Source of the DNA: Botryosphaeria dothidea
Lineage: Eukaryota; Ascomycota; Dothideomycetes; Botryosphaeriales; Botryosphaeriaceae
Reading direction: 5' to 3'
NCBI GenBank assembly: GCA_011503125.2
Contig: WWBZ02000033.1
Location: 4,402,001-4,466,000 of the forward strand
Length of the DNA stretch: 64,000 nucleotides
Shown: piece by piece, positions 21,587-32,950 of the stretch
Layout of the letters: each line of letters starts with the position of its first letter
Position numbering within the stretch: the stretch's first letter is position 1
Translations under genes and position numbers: made by a program
The notes under the pieces: generated by a model
The model's database searches: none
Told to the model about the DNA's origin: nothing
The model's input: the letters and a program-made list of their open reading frames with translations, nothing else

Positions 21587-23883
21587 TCACACATACTGCG
21601 GCCTGACTGCCTGCGTTGAATTGCCACCAGCGCCACCGCGGCCCGCTGCGGCGGTGTACAAAGCCTGGATATCACCCTGCCACTGGGCCTTATCAGGACG
21701 CTCGATGCGGCGGTCGTAGGTGACGAGGCCGTTGACCTCACCCTCCACGTCCGACGTTTGAGTCCAGATAGCACCACTGCACGCGTACATGACAACCTGA
21801 TCCTCGAGTTCATTGAGCAAGACGCGGGCGCGGTAGTTGTACGCGGCTAAGTCAGCGCTGATTTCATACGTCTGGTTGATTGTGTCGATGGCTTGTTGCA
21901 CATTCCAGAGACTGGGTTTGTCTTGTCAGATTCAAGGCGCTATGGAAGGTCTTCTGGTAGAACTCACTGCTCAATTGACACATTGTGACCAATGCCGCCA
22001 AATTCGCCCTGAAGACCAATACGGCTGGGGTCATACGGAGATGAGGGAGTGGAATAGAACGGAGCTCCGCATTGAGGTGTTGCGTAGTGATGGTTATCCT
22101 GATCCCCAATTAGCTGCGCACTCCAGCAGCGCAATTTAGTATATCTGTTCACATACAGAGAAGTCACCAGCACCGTGATCATGCCATCCACTGGTAGCGT
22201 CAATGAGCCTGGAAGGGTCCTGGGCCCTGATCTTATCGGCGAGACCAAACTCGGGGTAGTAAGTGCTGCGGATTTGACCCCAGCCTTCGTTGTAGATGAC
22301 CTAATTACGGAATTAGCCGCAAAGCATGTGTATGTCCTGGAAATCCACACATACCCAGGTGACAATGCAGGTGTAGCTCTTGTGCTCAGTGATGAGAATA
22401 TCCAGCTGGCGCTCCCACTCGGCCTGCTGTTCCGCAGTCGGATCGCCACCCGGGTTCTCAACAAGCATGCTGGGCATATCCTGGATGACGAGCAGCCCCA
22501 GAGTGTCGCAGGCATGGTAGAAGAGATCTGGTTCGACCTTGATCTATTTTTGGACGTGCGTTAGCAAGCTTTTCCGGGAGATCTGCAAATGGTAACACTA
22601 ACGTGTTTCCGGACCGTGTTCATGCCTAGGTCCTTCAGAACCCGGAGATCGAATACGAGAGCCTCGAGGGTCGGAGCCAGGTATAGGCCGTCGGGCCAGT
22701 AGCCCTGGTCGAGGGTGCCGAACTGGAAGACAAACTCGCCGTTCAGGAGTGGCCGTCTAACGCCGTCGACGATACCCGTGGTAATGGTGCGGAATCCTGT
22801 GTAGCTCTCGACGACATCATCTCCCAGGCGGACGGTAATGTTGTACAGGGTTGGCGAGTCTGGGGACCACAGGTCTGGGGAGTCGACGGACAGATCGAAG
22901 GAATCGCCGGAGGTGCCCTCTTTCGTTGCGACAACGTTGCCGTCTCGAAGGATAGAGAACTCCACCGGCAGAGATTGGTTGGCGGACGCAAAGACAGTGA
23001 CATTGACTTTGCGGCAGAATTAGCAATTTCGGCTCTCGCAGGGGGGGGGGGGGCTACCGGGAGTGTTCGCTTACCGCCGCCGTCCGCGCCAGCCGCAACA
23101 TCCAGCCGCGTAATGTGGTCGCGCGGCGCAGGCTCCAACCACACTGTCTGCCAGATGCCGCTGCAGGGTCTGTAGAAGATGTGGCTTGGGGTTCTGGTCT
23201 GCTTGCCCCTGGCGATCTCGTAGCCGGGCGAATCCGTCGGATCGAACACGTAAACAATCCTGGGGTCACCCCGGTCAGCCACCCCCGCTCGAGCAGGGTT
23301 ATCGATGTGCATGTTTCACTCACAATTCGTTGGTCCCGTTGAAATTGACGTATTGCGTGGCGTCAACGGTGAAGCGCCAGTAGCCGCCGCGGTGGAAGGC
23401 AGCCTGTCTGCCATTGATGAAAACGGTGGCCTCGTAATCGACAGCCTCGAAGTTGAGCAGGATGCTCTGGCCGCTCCAGCTGTTGGGAACCGTGAAGGTT
23501 GTCGCGAGCCAAAAGTTAGTAACGTTCAGCTCCTGGATACCGGAGATACCGCTCTCAATGCAGGAAGGAATGAGAACCTCCTGGTTCAGGGGAGTGGACG
23601 GAAGCGCAGGAACCTCTCCCGGCGCCTCTCCGAAGGCCGGCGCAGCCTCGTACGTCCAGAGGCCGTTGAGGTTCTTCCACTGGTCGCGTCGCAGTTGCGG
23701 GCGCGGATAATCGGGCCACGGATTGGTACCGACCTGATCTGTCCACGGAGTGTCGAGAGGAGGCGTCTGGAGCTGGTAGGGCGTCGCCGCACCGGTTGGC
23801 GGGTTGGTGGTGTTGGGGAATGGCTGAGCAGCAACGGGAGAAGCTCCCAGAGCCGACAGGGCGAGGGCCGCGAGAACACGCAT
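21587..23883 (-). CDS. Secreted GH2 family glycoside hydrolase (beta-galactosidase/glucuronidase type)
   Basis: A retaining glycosidase, probably secreted, releasing beta-linked sugars. The ATG at 23883 starts a signal peptide MRVLAALALSALGASPVAA. Seven exons: 23883-23324, 23259-23075, 23006-22603, 22543-22355, 22300-22157, 22098-21968, 21911-21587. All introns are GT-AG (54-68 bp), and the sum is an unbroken 645-residue protein. The sugar-binding N-terminal domain reads WKNLNGLWTYEAAP and FEAVDYEATVFINGR. The core has FYRPCSGIWQTVWLEP, LGMNTVRKH, then IVTWVIYNEGWGQ, whose Glu is the family's acid/base, and GEFGGIGH, whose Glu is the expected nucleophile. The C-terminus ends in AGGNSTQAVRPQYV. 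Specificity cannot be told by eye. Intron 2 contains 13 consecutive C on the coding strand. No RIP damage. Confidence 0.9.
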
Positions 23884-25851
23884 CTTGCGCGCAGAGAATT
23901 GTCAAAAGAGGGAATGGAGAAAGGAAATTGGTGCTCCCGTCGGCGGAGAAGGCGGAGGCGGAAGTCCAAAATGCGGCCATGGTAAGCAGACTTATAAGCC
24001 AGGCACGAAGAAGGCTCAATATGGTGCTGGGAGCGGGCCAGGATTGCATTGTGACCAGGCATTGTGACCTCCGCTATTACTCTTGTGCCCTCATGCAATG
24101 TTCATGACCTCATGCGGCAGGTGCCAAGCAGCACGCTTGCTGCGGCGCGCAGAGCAGCGGCTTGGCTGGCAGTGGATACACTCTTGGACGCGTTGGCGGG
24201 GCACGGGCATGGCGCGGGTAGCAACTCCGGAGGCTTGACAAGGCGGGACTAAACTCAAAAAACCTTTTAACCTTTACCACCCAAGACCCTGTATAAAGAT
24301 CTTGTTTATAGTTTATTAATGAACGAGCTGGAGCATCGGGGAGCACACGCACGGTTCACGGGGCAACGAACAGCGCAGACAAGACGAAAGGCCAGCGGCG
24401 GAACGAGCTCAGATGACTGCGTGCTCGGGCAACTCTGCTCTCGGCATGCGGGGGAGTCTGATCGCTGGTGATCACTTGCCAAGCTTGCGGGCGGGCGCAA
24501 CCAAGATGCGGAGAAACACTGCAGCCACAGCCGGAGCTCAGTCCAGACCAAGCTGCGAGGAAACATTGCAGTATGGCGCCACAACCGCGACGCCCGCGCC
24601 AGAGGCGCAGCCTGCGCGTAACGCCAGCGTCACGATGCTCGCCGGCCGTTGTTTGACGGGCGTGGCTGGAAGTTCTCGATGGGCGCCACGTCAACGAGCC
24701 TCTTGTAAGGCCGAAACCGCCTCCCAGCCATCTGCTATACCAGGAGGAGCTGCTATTTTTAGGAATGTTCTGCAAACCGGGCTCCGCTGGCAAGCTCGCA
24801 GATCTTAATGAACCGGCCAGCAAATGGACGGCAGTGCCAATTCGCGCAATGGAGCGCGGAACAGGGAGCAGGAGCGAGATCCCCGCAGGCGCAGCTTGCA
24901 GGATGCCGGTACATTTGGTCCTGCATCTCCCAACAAATCGCGCCCTTTCCTCACTGAGTATGAGCCCTTTCCGACCTCCTGGCGCATCCGATTTTCCGTT
25001 CAATCTGCGACGGCTGGGCAGGTAGCCGCACCTTGTCTGCACCTTGGCCATAAATCCAAGTTTTGTCCGCCAAGTAGGTCACCGCTATTGCTCGGTCTGC
25101 GAAGCCGAGAGAGGCGACAGTCGTTGTTTGGCTTCTCGTGAATCCGCTGGCAAAACGCCCGGCAATGGTTGGATTCCCCTGGCTTCGACCACGATGTGTG
25201 TGGAAATGGGATTTCATTTACGCCGGCCTATAGGACAGGCACGCCAATAGGCGCTTTGCCTTGCACCGGTGTTTTTCTGCTGGAGGATTGGCATCCCCGC
25301 ACCCGTCCCGGGCGAGGGCACCGAAGCAACGCCGACGCGTGGGCAACAAACGTGTCGACGATCCGGGGCCGCTGGCGGAGCCGTCGAAGTTGGGCGGCCT
25401 TGATCGCAAGTGCTTACCTCGTGAATGACTTTGAGACAACTAGGCGCGAACTGCTGAAGAAGGAAGGTCGTCGCAAAAGGATTCCAGACGTGGATGTTGA
25501 ATAAACAGCGGAGTCAACACTCAGGGGCTCGTGTTTTCAAGCACTGACGCGAGCCTCCTTAAATATATAGCTTCCGACATCGCCACCGGCCGAACACGCA
25601 CGTATCTGCAAGTTTCTCGCGGCTGAATTGTTTAGCCTACGCAGACACCGGGATGGACGCCTCGGGCGACGCCTTGATCTTCAGGGCCGTCTGTTTATCC
25701 ATCTTATCGCTCTGTGCCGGTCCGAAGATCGCATCAATCTGCAACGACGGTCATCTCGATAATTACGCAAACGAGCCTCAAGGGGACCAGGGGGCTTCCC
25801 GCGGTTAGATACTCGAGCGGCACCTCACAGCCTCCCGGCCGCGGCTCTCCG
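23884..25851. other. Promoter of GH2 gene, then GC-rich stretch without a supported gene
   Basis: 23884-24110 is the likely GH2 promoter region. Between 24110 and 25850 there are several long overlapping frames on both strands (for example 24356-25051 minus, 25169-25504 plus). None has a recognisable family, start context and introns together; they reflect GC-rich composition rather than genes. It may be a decayed gene region. Confidence 0.45.
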
Positions 25852-26245
25852 TCAAAGTGGCATTTCCGCTGGAACAGATACAAATGCGCTCACCCAAGAA
25901 TGCCGAGATAAAATGGCAGCACGCGATCGCGTCAAGTGATAGTCGCGGATCGATCTACGGAAAGCCAAACTCCAGGCACCTAAGCTCGAAGAGGATTCCT
26001 GAGAGTTTAGCGACCTCTGGGCTTTGTAGCTGCCCACGTGCCGTCTTTGCACGAGCCTTAAATTCTGGCATACAGGTCATGCTGACCGTGGAGGCGCCGG
26101 TCACGAGCCCTCCCAAAAGTGTGAAGATATTAAACGCCGAGCGCTGCGTGTTTCTCAGGTGCAAAATCAGCACGAGACTGCGAGCGCCGAGCAAGTCTCT
26201 CCTCTTCCAAAAGGGGCGGACTCCAGCCAACCAGAACCTCCGCAC
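25852..26245 (-). pseudogene. Possible sugar-porter (MFS) fossil
   Basis: The minus-strand reading WKRRDLLGARSLVLIL, then AFNIFTLLGGLVTGAS, then KARAKTARGQLQSPEV and LSGILFELRCLEFGF, has the order and spacing of the sugar-porter region from the GRR loop through helix 4 (family pattern G-R-x-x-x-G, E-x-x-P-x-x-x-R-G, then a GI-x-x-x-W/Y-G helix). The frame then meets a stop and reads on as HSWVSAFVSVPAEMPL, which may match the following W-R-x-P helix. Diagnostic residues are imperfect and no flanking helices are readable, so this is a weak call for a decayed transporter. Confidence 0.3.
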
Positions 26246-27810
26246 GCCGCAGCTACCCGGAGCGGCACCCCCTCCGCTTCTTTGGCCTCATTCTTACATT
26301 CCTAAGCAAATACTACATTACAATATAAACTTGACGGCCCGGAAACTACATTACACATTTTGCTGCAATCCATCCTTTTATCAACATACCTCTACTCCTT
26401 GTCAAGAGTAGAAGTTACAGCGACCGACCCGCAATACATCCTGCACGTGAGCATACGAATTATTCTTCGAAGCAGCGCTCGAGCCTCACTGCGTGTTGGA
26501 AGCGAGGGATGTTCAACGCTCCCGAAAGTGTGGAGCAAGTGGAGAGGCCAAGTAATGTTTGCCACGCATGCGTTGCGTAACCCTGTTTCCGGGGCAAAGA
26601 GCCGGTGGCCTCCTCACTGAGATGGCCGGGTTAGCGGGCTGCGTCGCATAGCTAGAGATGAAGCTTGAATGTGTGACGGTGTAGCGTTGCGTGGTAATCC
26701 GAGAAAGAGCGGTGAGCATTCTGGAAGTGGACGTCGCTGGTCAATACCAAAACGCTCGAGAGCTGCTTGATGCTAACTTCGAATTCCCTTGCGTTTGTGC
26801 GGGGATGGACAAGTCGCGTAACTCGCTACCATCGGGTGGCGAGTACGCTGGACTATTCTGCCGAACACGAGCTGTGGTACTCGCGATGGCGGCTGCTGTG
26901 CAACAGATCCTAGACATCTCAAAGATTCGTGCTGAAGTGGGGTAGGCGGATATCACTCGAAGAACACTCATAGCTTAGTTCGCACGGGGGGTAGCGGTCA
27001 TTTTTATGGACTTCGACCGTAAAATCTACAACTCTAGTCATGTAGGAAACAGCACTAAGTAAATTCACCCGGTAACTACATGCGAAGGTTTCCTACCTCT
27101 CCGGGACCGATCCGTATCGAGTGATGGAGCTACATACATTAACTACCAAGTCGACTTCGTTTTCAACATGATAACATTCAGCATATGCTAGATTTCTTTG
27201 TGATTCTCTTGGCATAATAGTTGTTTAGACATTGGAGTTATGCAATTCCGTCACCAAGATGCAACCAAGACCTACTTTTGTTTTCAACAACATGGGTTGA
27301 GGATCGCCTCGGTATAGGAACATGAACTATTTGTGTTCTAAATCGAAAAGTGATCTGCATATCGCGGCTCTGCTTTAAGAATGTCTCCACACCTATCATC
27401 GCACCGATCTGTCTCATCGCGTGAAAAGATCATGCGGCTGCAGCCGAAGCTTAAGTGCGGCGTCAGCGATTCCCAACAGCTATCAGGGGCTGACGTATTC
27501 ACTCTCACGATTCGTGCTGATCTTCTACTTGTATGCAGACTGACAATTACACGTTGGTTGCCGAATGTAACTTGCCAAGCAAATACGAGCGAACAGGACA
27601 CCCCGCACTCTGGCGTTCTTCTCGCGCCTATCAATAACCTAAAACGATCGGTTTGTTCTTTGACAATCAAATCACAGCAAGCGAGGAAGGCTGTTTAAAT
27701 TACAGACGCGCCGTTGAGCAACCGCTGTTCAAAGCCCTCCGCACTTTGTCATTCACTCGCTCTTACAGCAAGACATTCTTTTCTAAACACATTCCATTCT
27801 TTAATCCACA
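26246..27810. other. Intergenic; PhiA-like promoter at the right end
   Basis: Frames at 26691-26945 (plus) and 27338-27670 (minus) have no recognised family. Nothing repetitive was seen. The last 100 bases before 27811 are pyrimidine-rich with a CTTTAATCCACA leader, typical of a fungal promoter and 5' UTR for the secreted protein gene. Confidence 0.45.
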
Positions 27811-28399
27811 ATGAAGACCGCTGCTATTTTTGCTTCAACTCTCGCCTTCGGCACTGCGCTTGCCACCGAAGAGGCCTTTAAACTTGTCGCATCCAAGCCC
27901 GGATCAGCGATCAACGGAAAATATCTCAATGTCAACAACGGCTTCTTTTATATCGGCAAGAGGACCAACTCAACTTGCGGTGATATTGCACCTGTATTCC
28001 AGAGCGGCAACGAGGGCTGGCTGGCCATGTATGCCGACGGCAAGGAGAATCAACAGCAGGGTATGCACGGAATGTGAACCAGAAAATGAAGACAAGTGGC
28101 TGACATGTGGGATAGTGTACGTTGACATTTCAGGGGCCGCCGACGGGCTGCTGTCTTTCACTGAGCCCGTTGTTGAGGTCACCAACCTTGACCGCATTAC
28201 TGACCAGTTCAACCGTACTGCCGATGGGAAGTTGGAATATGCCGGGGCGGCTTGGCTCGCGTGCCCTCAGGCTGAGGGCGAGTACATGGTCTATCCGGAA
28301 AAGGCGTACAGCAAGACTGTGGGTCAAGATAAGTGCACTGAGTTCGAGGTTTCCACGAAGAAAGTCAGGACGCCGAAGATTGTCTGCGTCTACCACTAA
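27811..28399 (+). CDS. PhiA-like secreted cell-wall protein
   Basis: A small secreted protein similar in layout to the Aspergillus PhiA family (cell-wall proteins linked to phialide and conidium development). Exon 27811-28060, intron 28061-28115 (GTATGC...ATAG), exon 28116-28399; 177 residues. Signal peptide MKTAAIFASTLAFGTALA, then FKLVASKPGSAINGKYLN, FYIGKRTNSTC, QQQVYVDISGAADGLLSF, GKLEYAGAAWLACP, and a C-terminal DKCTEFEVSTKK...CVYH. The conserved cysteines and the tyrosine-rich ending fit the family. Two Asn-x-Ser/Thr sites (NST and NRT) could be glycosylated. The gene is intact and unmutated, in contrast to its broken neighbours. Function is inferred from family only. Confidence 0.72.
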
Positions 28400-28934
28400 G
28401 TGTTCCGCAATGCGGGCAAGCACTTCATTTTTTTAGCCAGACATGCACAATTCAAGAATCTTCTACAAAATCGAGTAGTGTCCAGGTCTACTGCCGTCCG
28501 TCTCCGTATTTCCCAAATGGATTTGGTAATGTAACTCACACGTAGCTCCATGGTAGGAAACAGAGGAAATAACAGGAAAACACCATTCTCTTTGATCTCA
28601 CCATTCGAGCAGTCACATTACTCTTGCCACTGCGCAATGTAAATTTTTCCTTTGAAATGTTTTTTTTTTGGCAAAAGACTGTTCCCGCTGACCAAAGGAT
28701 TCAGCATGACCAAGCGGTTCCGGATTGTGGCACCATCACAGGTCACGCGACTCCACTCCAGCAACGTCAATTGCGAAAGTAGAGCCAAATTGATTCCGCC
28801 CCGTTTCATTGCATGTACGCGCTGCCGTTCGACTTCCAGTTAAGCCAAGCTTGTGCGCCCATGCTCCGCTGGCTCATCGAAAGTGACAACCACGGCAACG
28901 TTTCGTAGAGCCGAGCAATCTTTGATTCAAAAAA
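28400..28934. other. Intergenic or lost 5' part of FAD oxidase 2
   Basis: The N-terminal FAD-binding part of the oxidase that follows would be expected here, but no RGGGH-type motif or signal peptide is readable. A 63-codon plus frame (28652-28843) has no recognised family. Either the 5' half was deleted or it is too decayed to see. Confidence 0.45.
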
Positions 28935-30288
28935 CTTACCCTTGGTGGAGGCTATTCATGGTCAGTCAACCTTCAGGCAGAAGTCGATCGCAGGTCTACC
29001 GCCTACTTGCATAGTTGCTGACACTTCTTTTTACCTCAAGGAAAACCAACCAATACGGCGCATGCTTGCATCGTCACAAAATTAAGCTGACGTTGCTTCG
29101 CAGGGTTGACCTGCGACACGGTCAAGAGCTTTGATCTGGTGTTTCCGGTATGAAAGTCCCTTCTACAAGAGTATGCTGCATTTGAAATACACTTCGCTGA
29201 GAGTGGAACTGCAGAATGGAACAATTAGCCGCATAGAGTCCTCGGAGCCTGATGTATTCTTTGCGCTCAAGGAAGGGTTGAATCGTTTCGGTATCGTCAC
29301 CGCGGTAGAGTTTTTGGTCCATGAGCAGTCTCTAGAAGTCTATGTAAGCGGCTTCTCACCATGAGCTTGTGCTCATTTCGCTTACATTAGAAGGGTGGCT
29401 TCGTCATTTGTGACGCCATCAATGTTGACAAAGTCTTGAATGCAACAGCATCGTTTGATGCCGAGAACAAAGATCCCAGGGCACAAGTCATTACAACTCT
29501 GTCAGGTTCCGCAGTAGGTGTGACAGCCCTTGTACTTTTCTTTTATGATGGGCCAGAACATCATGATAGCTTCGCTCCTTTCGACGACCTGGAAGTTGCT
29601 ATCAGTACTCTTAGGAAGCAGAAGTTTTCCGACTTCGTTCAGTCCATTCCCTCCCGTCTTGTCTTGAACGTGCGCGGCGCTTTCCACACCGGAGTAACAT
29701 CGAGCCTGACGCCAACGTTCCTGGAAGCAGTGAAGAATGAAACCGATGTGAGTACCTGGTCTGAGATATGAATCATTTAATCCAACCATCGGCTGATCCT
29801 GTAAAGTCTCTCGGCAAGGCTATGGCTATGCATAGTGGGACAGTAATGAGCATTGACGTGGAGCCTTTCTCACACACCTTCGGTAAAATGGCGGCCGATA
29901 GCGCATTTCCACATGCTCGCTCTCCGTTGCCGGTGAGTTTCATCATATGATCGGAGGATCCCACCCGCCTACGCCAATCCTTCCTCTTGAATGGCAGATT
30001 TGTACTGATCATCTGCTATTGTAGCTATTTCTTTACTTCGCTTGGCTTTCCGAGGATGACGATGAGTTCTGGTACGAAGCCATGCGCACCTCCGCCGAGC
30101 CCTTTAAGAATGTTGCAATTGCGGAAGGCATCTGTCTTGACGAATTCACGATGTATCCAAACTATGCGCTTTCCAATACTACGGCAGAGGAGTTATATGG
30201 AATAGAGAACGCCGCTCGGCTGAGAAGCATTAAGAGCAAAGTAGACCCAAATGGTATCATGGATCTTGCTGGTGGCTTTTTACTTTAG
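28935..30288 (+). pseudogene. FAD-linked (berberine-bridge-type) oxidase 2, N-terminus missing
   Basis: The reading starts at LTLGGGYSW (28935). Intron 28961-29040 joins to KTNQYG; a candidate GC-AG intron 29058-29103 leads to LTCDTVKSFDL; then VELQNGTISRIE and DVFFALKEGLNRFGIVTAV, which is the substrate/FAD-domain end of the family. Introns 29344-29390, 29748-29806 and 29933-30024 are regular and give a continuous C-terminus: KGGFVICDAINVDKVL, GTVMSIDVEPF, DSAFPHARSPLP, and the BBE ending NYALSNTTAEELYG...GIMDLAGGFLL, stop at 30288. About the first third of the protein is absent, and the joint between SFDL and VELQNG is unclear. The 3' two thirds look sound, so a wrong gene model upstream remains possible. 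Confidence 0.7.
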
Positions 30289-30607
30289 CTTGACCCATAC
30301 GTCAATTATAAGAGTGCGATGTATAATATTTACTCGGAAAGAAATTGTCGCTAGATATGCTCTACCACATACGTAGGGAAGAGAATTCTATAAAAAGTTT
30401 ACTAATATAAGAAGCCAGATTAGACTCTATTAGCCTATCTTCGGAAGAAGATAGAATATATAATTAAAGTGCCGCTAAGTACTAGTGTGTAGTTACCTAC
30501 TTCCTATAGGATAAGTATATTACGCGATATATCTAGATCCTAGGACTACGCTAAGTTCGTATTCTATTAATCATTTCTACTAAAAGGAGGACGAGAAAAA
30601 GCTATAG
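30289..30607. other. AT-rich RIP-like intergenic strip
   Basis: No gene. Composition shifts to TA-rich with few CA/TG (for example 30400-30600), like the RIP-mutated elements, so it may be an unrecognised transposon scrap or RIP spread from a lost copy. Confidence 0.45.
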
Positions 30608-30854
30608 TGTTGGATTCGAGAGTGAAGAGTTGTGAGGTTAGAAAAGAGAGTAGATTCTGCCTATCTCCTAAGAGGTCGGTAGGCTTGCTTATATACATAA
30701 AAGAGTATTTGAATAACCGAGGAGAATAGAAGCCGATGTTAATATCCGAAGCTTATGAATATGAGGAGTAGTAAGGAGGTGGCAAAGAATAGCTACTGAT
30801 CTTGATGCCCGAAAGAATGTGATGCCCGATACAATAAGGCAAAATAGTCTGACA
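30608..30854 (-). repeat. Solo LTR (247 bp), same family as 17078-17317
   Basis: On the plus strand it begins TGTTGGATT and ends AGTCTGACA, the reverse complement of the LTR ends at 17078-17317. Exact 5-bp duplication TATAG (30603-30607, 30855-30859). Slightly diverged from the other copy by substitutions and small indels. Confidence 0.92.
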
Positions 30855-30916
30855 TATAGTCTTATATATTAACTTTCTAAACTAAGACTTAAGCTGTAAG
30901 GATGGATGAAATCTTA

Positions 30917-32325
30917 TTAAATATTAGTATATCCCCTCCTACTTTTCAATCCGGTCGGAAAGCTTGCGCTTGCGTCAAAAGCCGTATTCTCCGGTCTATA
31001 GTTCGCTCCCTCCGGTAACGAAACATGACACTCCAGCAAGACCATTACCAGCATTGTTTTAATCTCACTAGAGGCAAAGAACCTTCCTGATCAATTATAA
31101 GCATGGAATTGAGAGTCAAAGTCCCGGCTGGAATGACTGACCAGGACAGGCATGCTTTCCTTGGCCCCAGAAAACAAGACCGCCATTGGACGTGGTAAAT
31201 TGATGAGAGCTCCTCTCCTGCTTTTTCTTTTTAGCGTGTGCGAAGAAATCGTAAGCCATTCAACTCCTCTGGGATTTTCCCACAATCCTAGGTCTTTGTA
31301 GCGGACAGATCTATCCACCCCAAGGAGGATCCTCTTTGGAAGAAATTTGCCATCAGACAGGGTAACGTCTCTTCTTACAAGACGCTTGAAAGTTGTACGC
31401 GCGCGGGGGGGTTAAAGCATTGCGATTCCTTCATGAAGCTACCCGTCTTAACCATCCTAATCCTAACAATGCAATCCTTTTCATATGGTTGATTTGTCTC
31501 CTTTAGCGTCGTGTTCATTTACTCTCGAAGTATTGGGATGTGTTCAGAATGCATTGCAAGGTCGTACAGCATATGGGGAAGGGACATCGTAGTCGTATGG
31601 GTTGCCTAAATCGACAGATGAAGCTGCAAATCAGCCTGCGCGGCATGATCCTCACCCCTCTTAGGGATCTTCTTGATGATTCATTCGGAAAAATAGTCCT
31701 CTTTGGCCCGGTTGGACTTTGTTTGCCGAGCCTGAGAATCTTGAACCAGGAATTGTATCGCTTTATTGCGCACTCTTCCAAGCTTCCTGAAGTCCGGCAG
31801 AAATTGATGGGTGAGGGACCGCATCCAGGCTAGCCATTGCTTGACGATCTTAAATGACTTGAACGCTAACAAAGACGAGCTTTTCGAGTAGTTCAGCAAG
31901 CGCGGGCGCCTGCAGAGCCGCTCTCCGATGAATAAGCGAGCTGAAACCTGGGCAGTCGCGTCGAGCGCAGCCTCAAAAGTATACACTGGAACCCGGACAT
32001 CAGTCTCTTGTGGGAGTTTGGATCTGAGGACTAAGCGGGCTTCTGAGGCGAAGATGAGCATCCGAAGGCTTGAAGTCTGATCGGATTGCATGTTGGACAA
32101 TGGAGTCAAAGTTTCCGAGAAGTGAGTATACGGAAGCTAATGACACATCAAAGCCTTCAGAGAAGTTCAACGCGTCGTCCGGCATGTTCTTTGCTTTGGG
32201 AGGGTAGCGATTGTTTAGCAAAATTAGTTCCGTTCCATCTTTGACGGTGACGGAAATGAGTGGGAGCCCATTTCGAAGCATTGAGAACGCCTGCGAAAGG
32301 AGTCCAGGGCAAACCATAATCCATT
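30917..32325 (-). pseudogene. Cytochrome P450 pseudogene (fungal ent-kaurene-oxidase-like group)
   Basis: A haem monooxygenase remnant read right to left. PGLLSQAFSMLRNGLPLI and VTVKDGTELILLNNRYP match the family's N-terminal sheet region, then NMPDDALNFSEGF and SIVQHAIRSDF. After a frame change come LFIGERLCR and HQFLPDFRKLGRVRNKA. The I-helix region reads DLQLHLSI(stop)ATHTTTMSLPHMLYDLA with a second stop after PILRE. Then SFMKESQCFNPPAR, RRDVTLSDGKFLPK and, after further frame changes, the haem-binding loop FWGQGKHACPG, intron, RFFASSEIK, LPEGANYRPENTAF, stop at 30917. At least four frameshifts and two stops. The haem Cys is kept. The membrane anchor is absent. Confidence 0.82.
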
Positions 32326-32329
32326 TTTT

Positions 32330-32765
32330 CTTCCTTGAGGTGATCCGGGGGTCTAGAGTTTCCCGAACGTCTTTAATGGAGACGTCACCAGGAAAGCCGT
32401 TACAGAAAACCCATCGCGTTCGGAAGTATTGAGTTTTACGCCACGGGGACCATATATTCCAGAGCTCCCATTTCCGCAGCGATTTAAAGACCAAGAACTC
32501 CAGGATCTCTGCTGGGGTGAGTGCCAGGCAGATCTGCTTCATGAAGAATCCCCAGCTCTCTTCAGGATGGGTTCGAACATCAGATTCTTCCTCTTCTTGC
32601 ATCCCGCCCGTGAATGTAGCAACAGTTGACAGCTAGAGGTAAGGTGTCAAAAAGCTAATATAATCTACGGCAGGAGATGGCCAGCCGAATGACAGAGTCT
32701 ATGCTATTCAGGCATTCGAAGATTTCGATTAGGGTCTCATTGGCACAATCGAGTAATCCTGCCAT
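32330..32765 (-). pseudogene. F-box-like N-terminal fragment fused ahead of the P450 remnant
   Basis: The ATG at 32765 opens MAGLLDCANETLIEIFECL followed by NSIDSVIRLAISCRRLY, the pattern of an F-box (P-x-E-x-L-x-x-I-x-x-x-L, then L-x-x-x-C-R-x-x). F-box proteins link SCF ubiquitin ligases to substrates. An in-frame TAG follows RRLY, where a CAG would fit. Beyond a possible intron the frame EESWGFFMKQICLALTP... continues and, without a stop, enters the P450 sequence near 32320 inside one 200-codon frame. I infer a deletion or rearrangement that joined two unrelated genes. Confidence 0.5.
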
Positions 32766-32950
32766 ATTGGCTTGTGTGCGGTAGCTCTGCGGAGAGTGAA
32801 ATATGAGAGGGACGGATTGGGGACTTGACCAATTCTATAGTGTTGCTTCACCGTATTGTTGCCGTGCGAGATCGGTGAAACAGTTTGGCTAGGCAGCAGC
32901 AAAGCCCTTGGCGATCTCTTCTCTGGCCCCATCCCACTTTGCCGCACAGA

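Noticed and set aside
24356..25051. 231-codon minus-strand frame and its plus-strand partners
   Set aside because: Arg/Ser/Pro-rich composition typical of antisense GC-rich DNA, no recognisable domain, no introns or start context.
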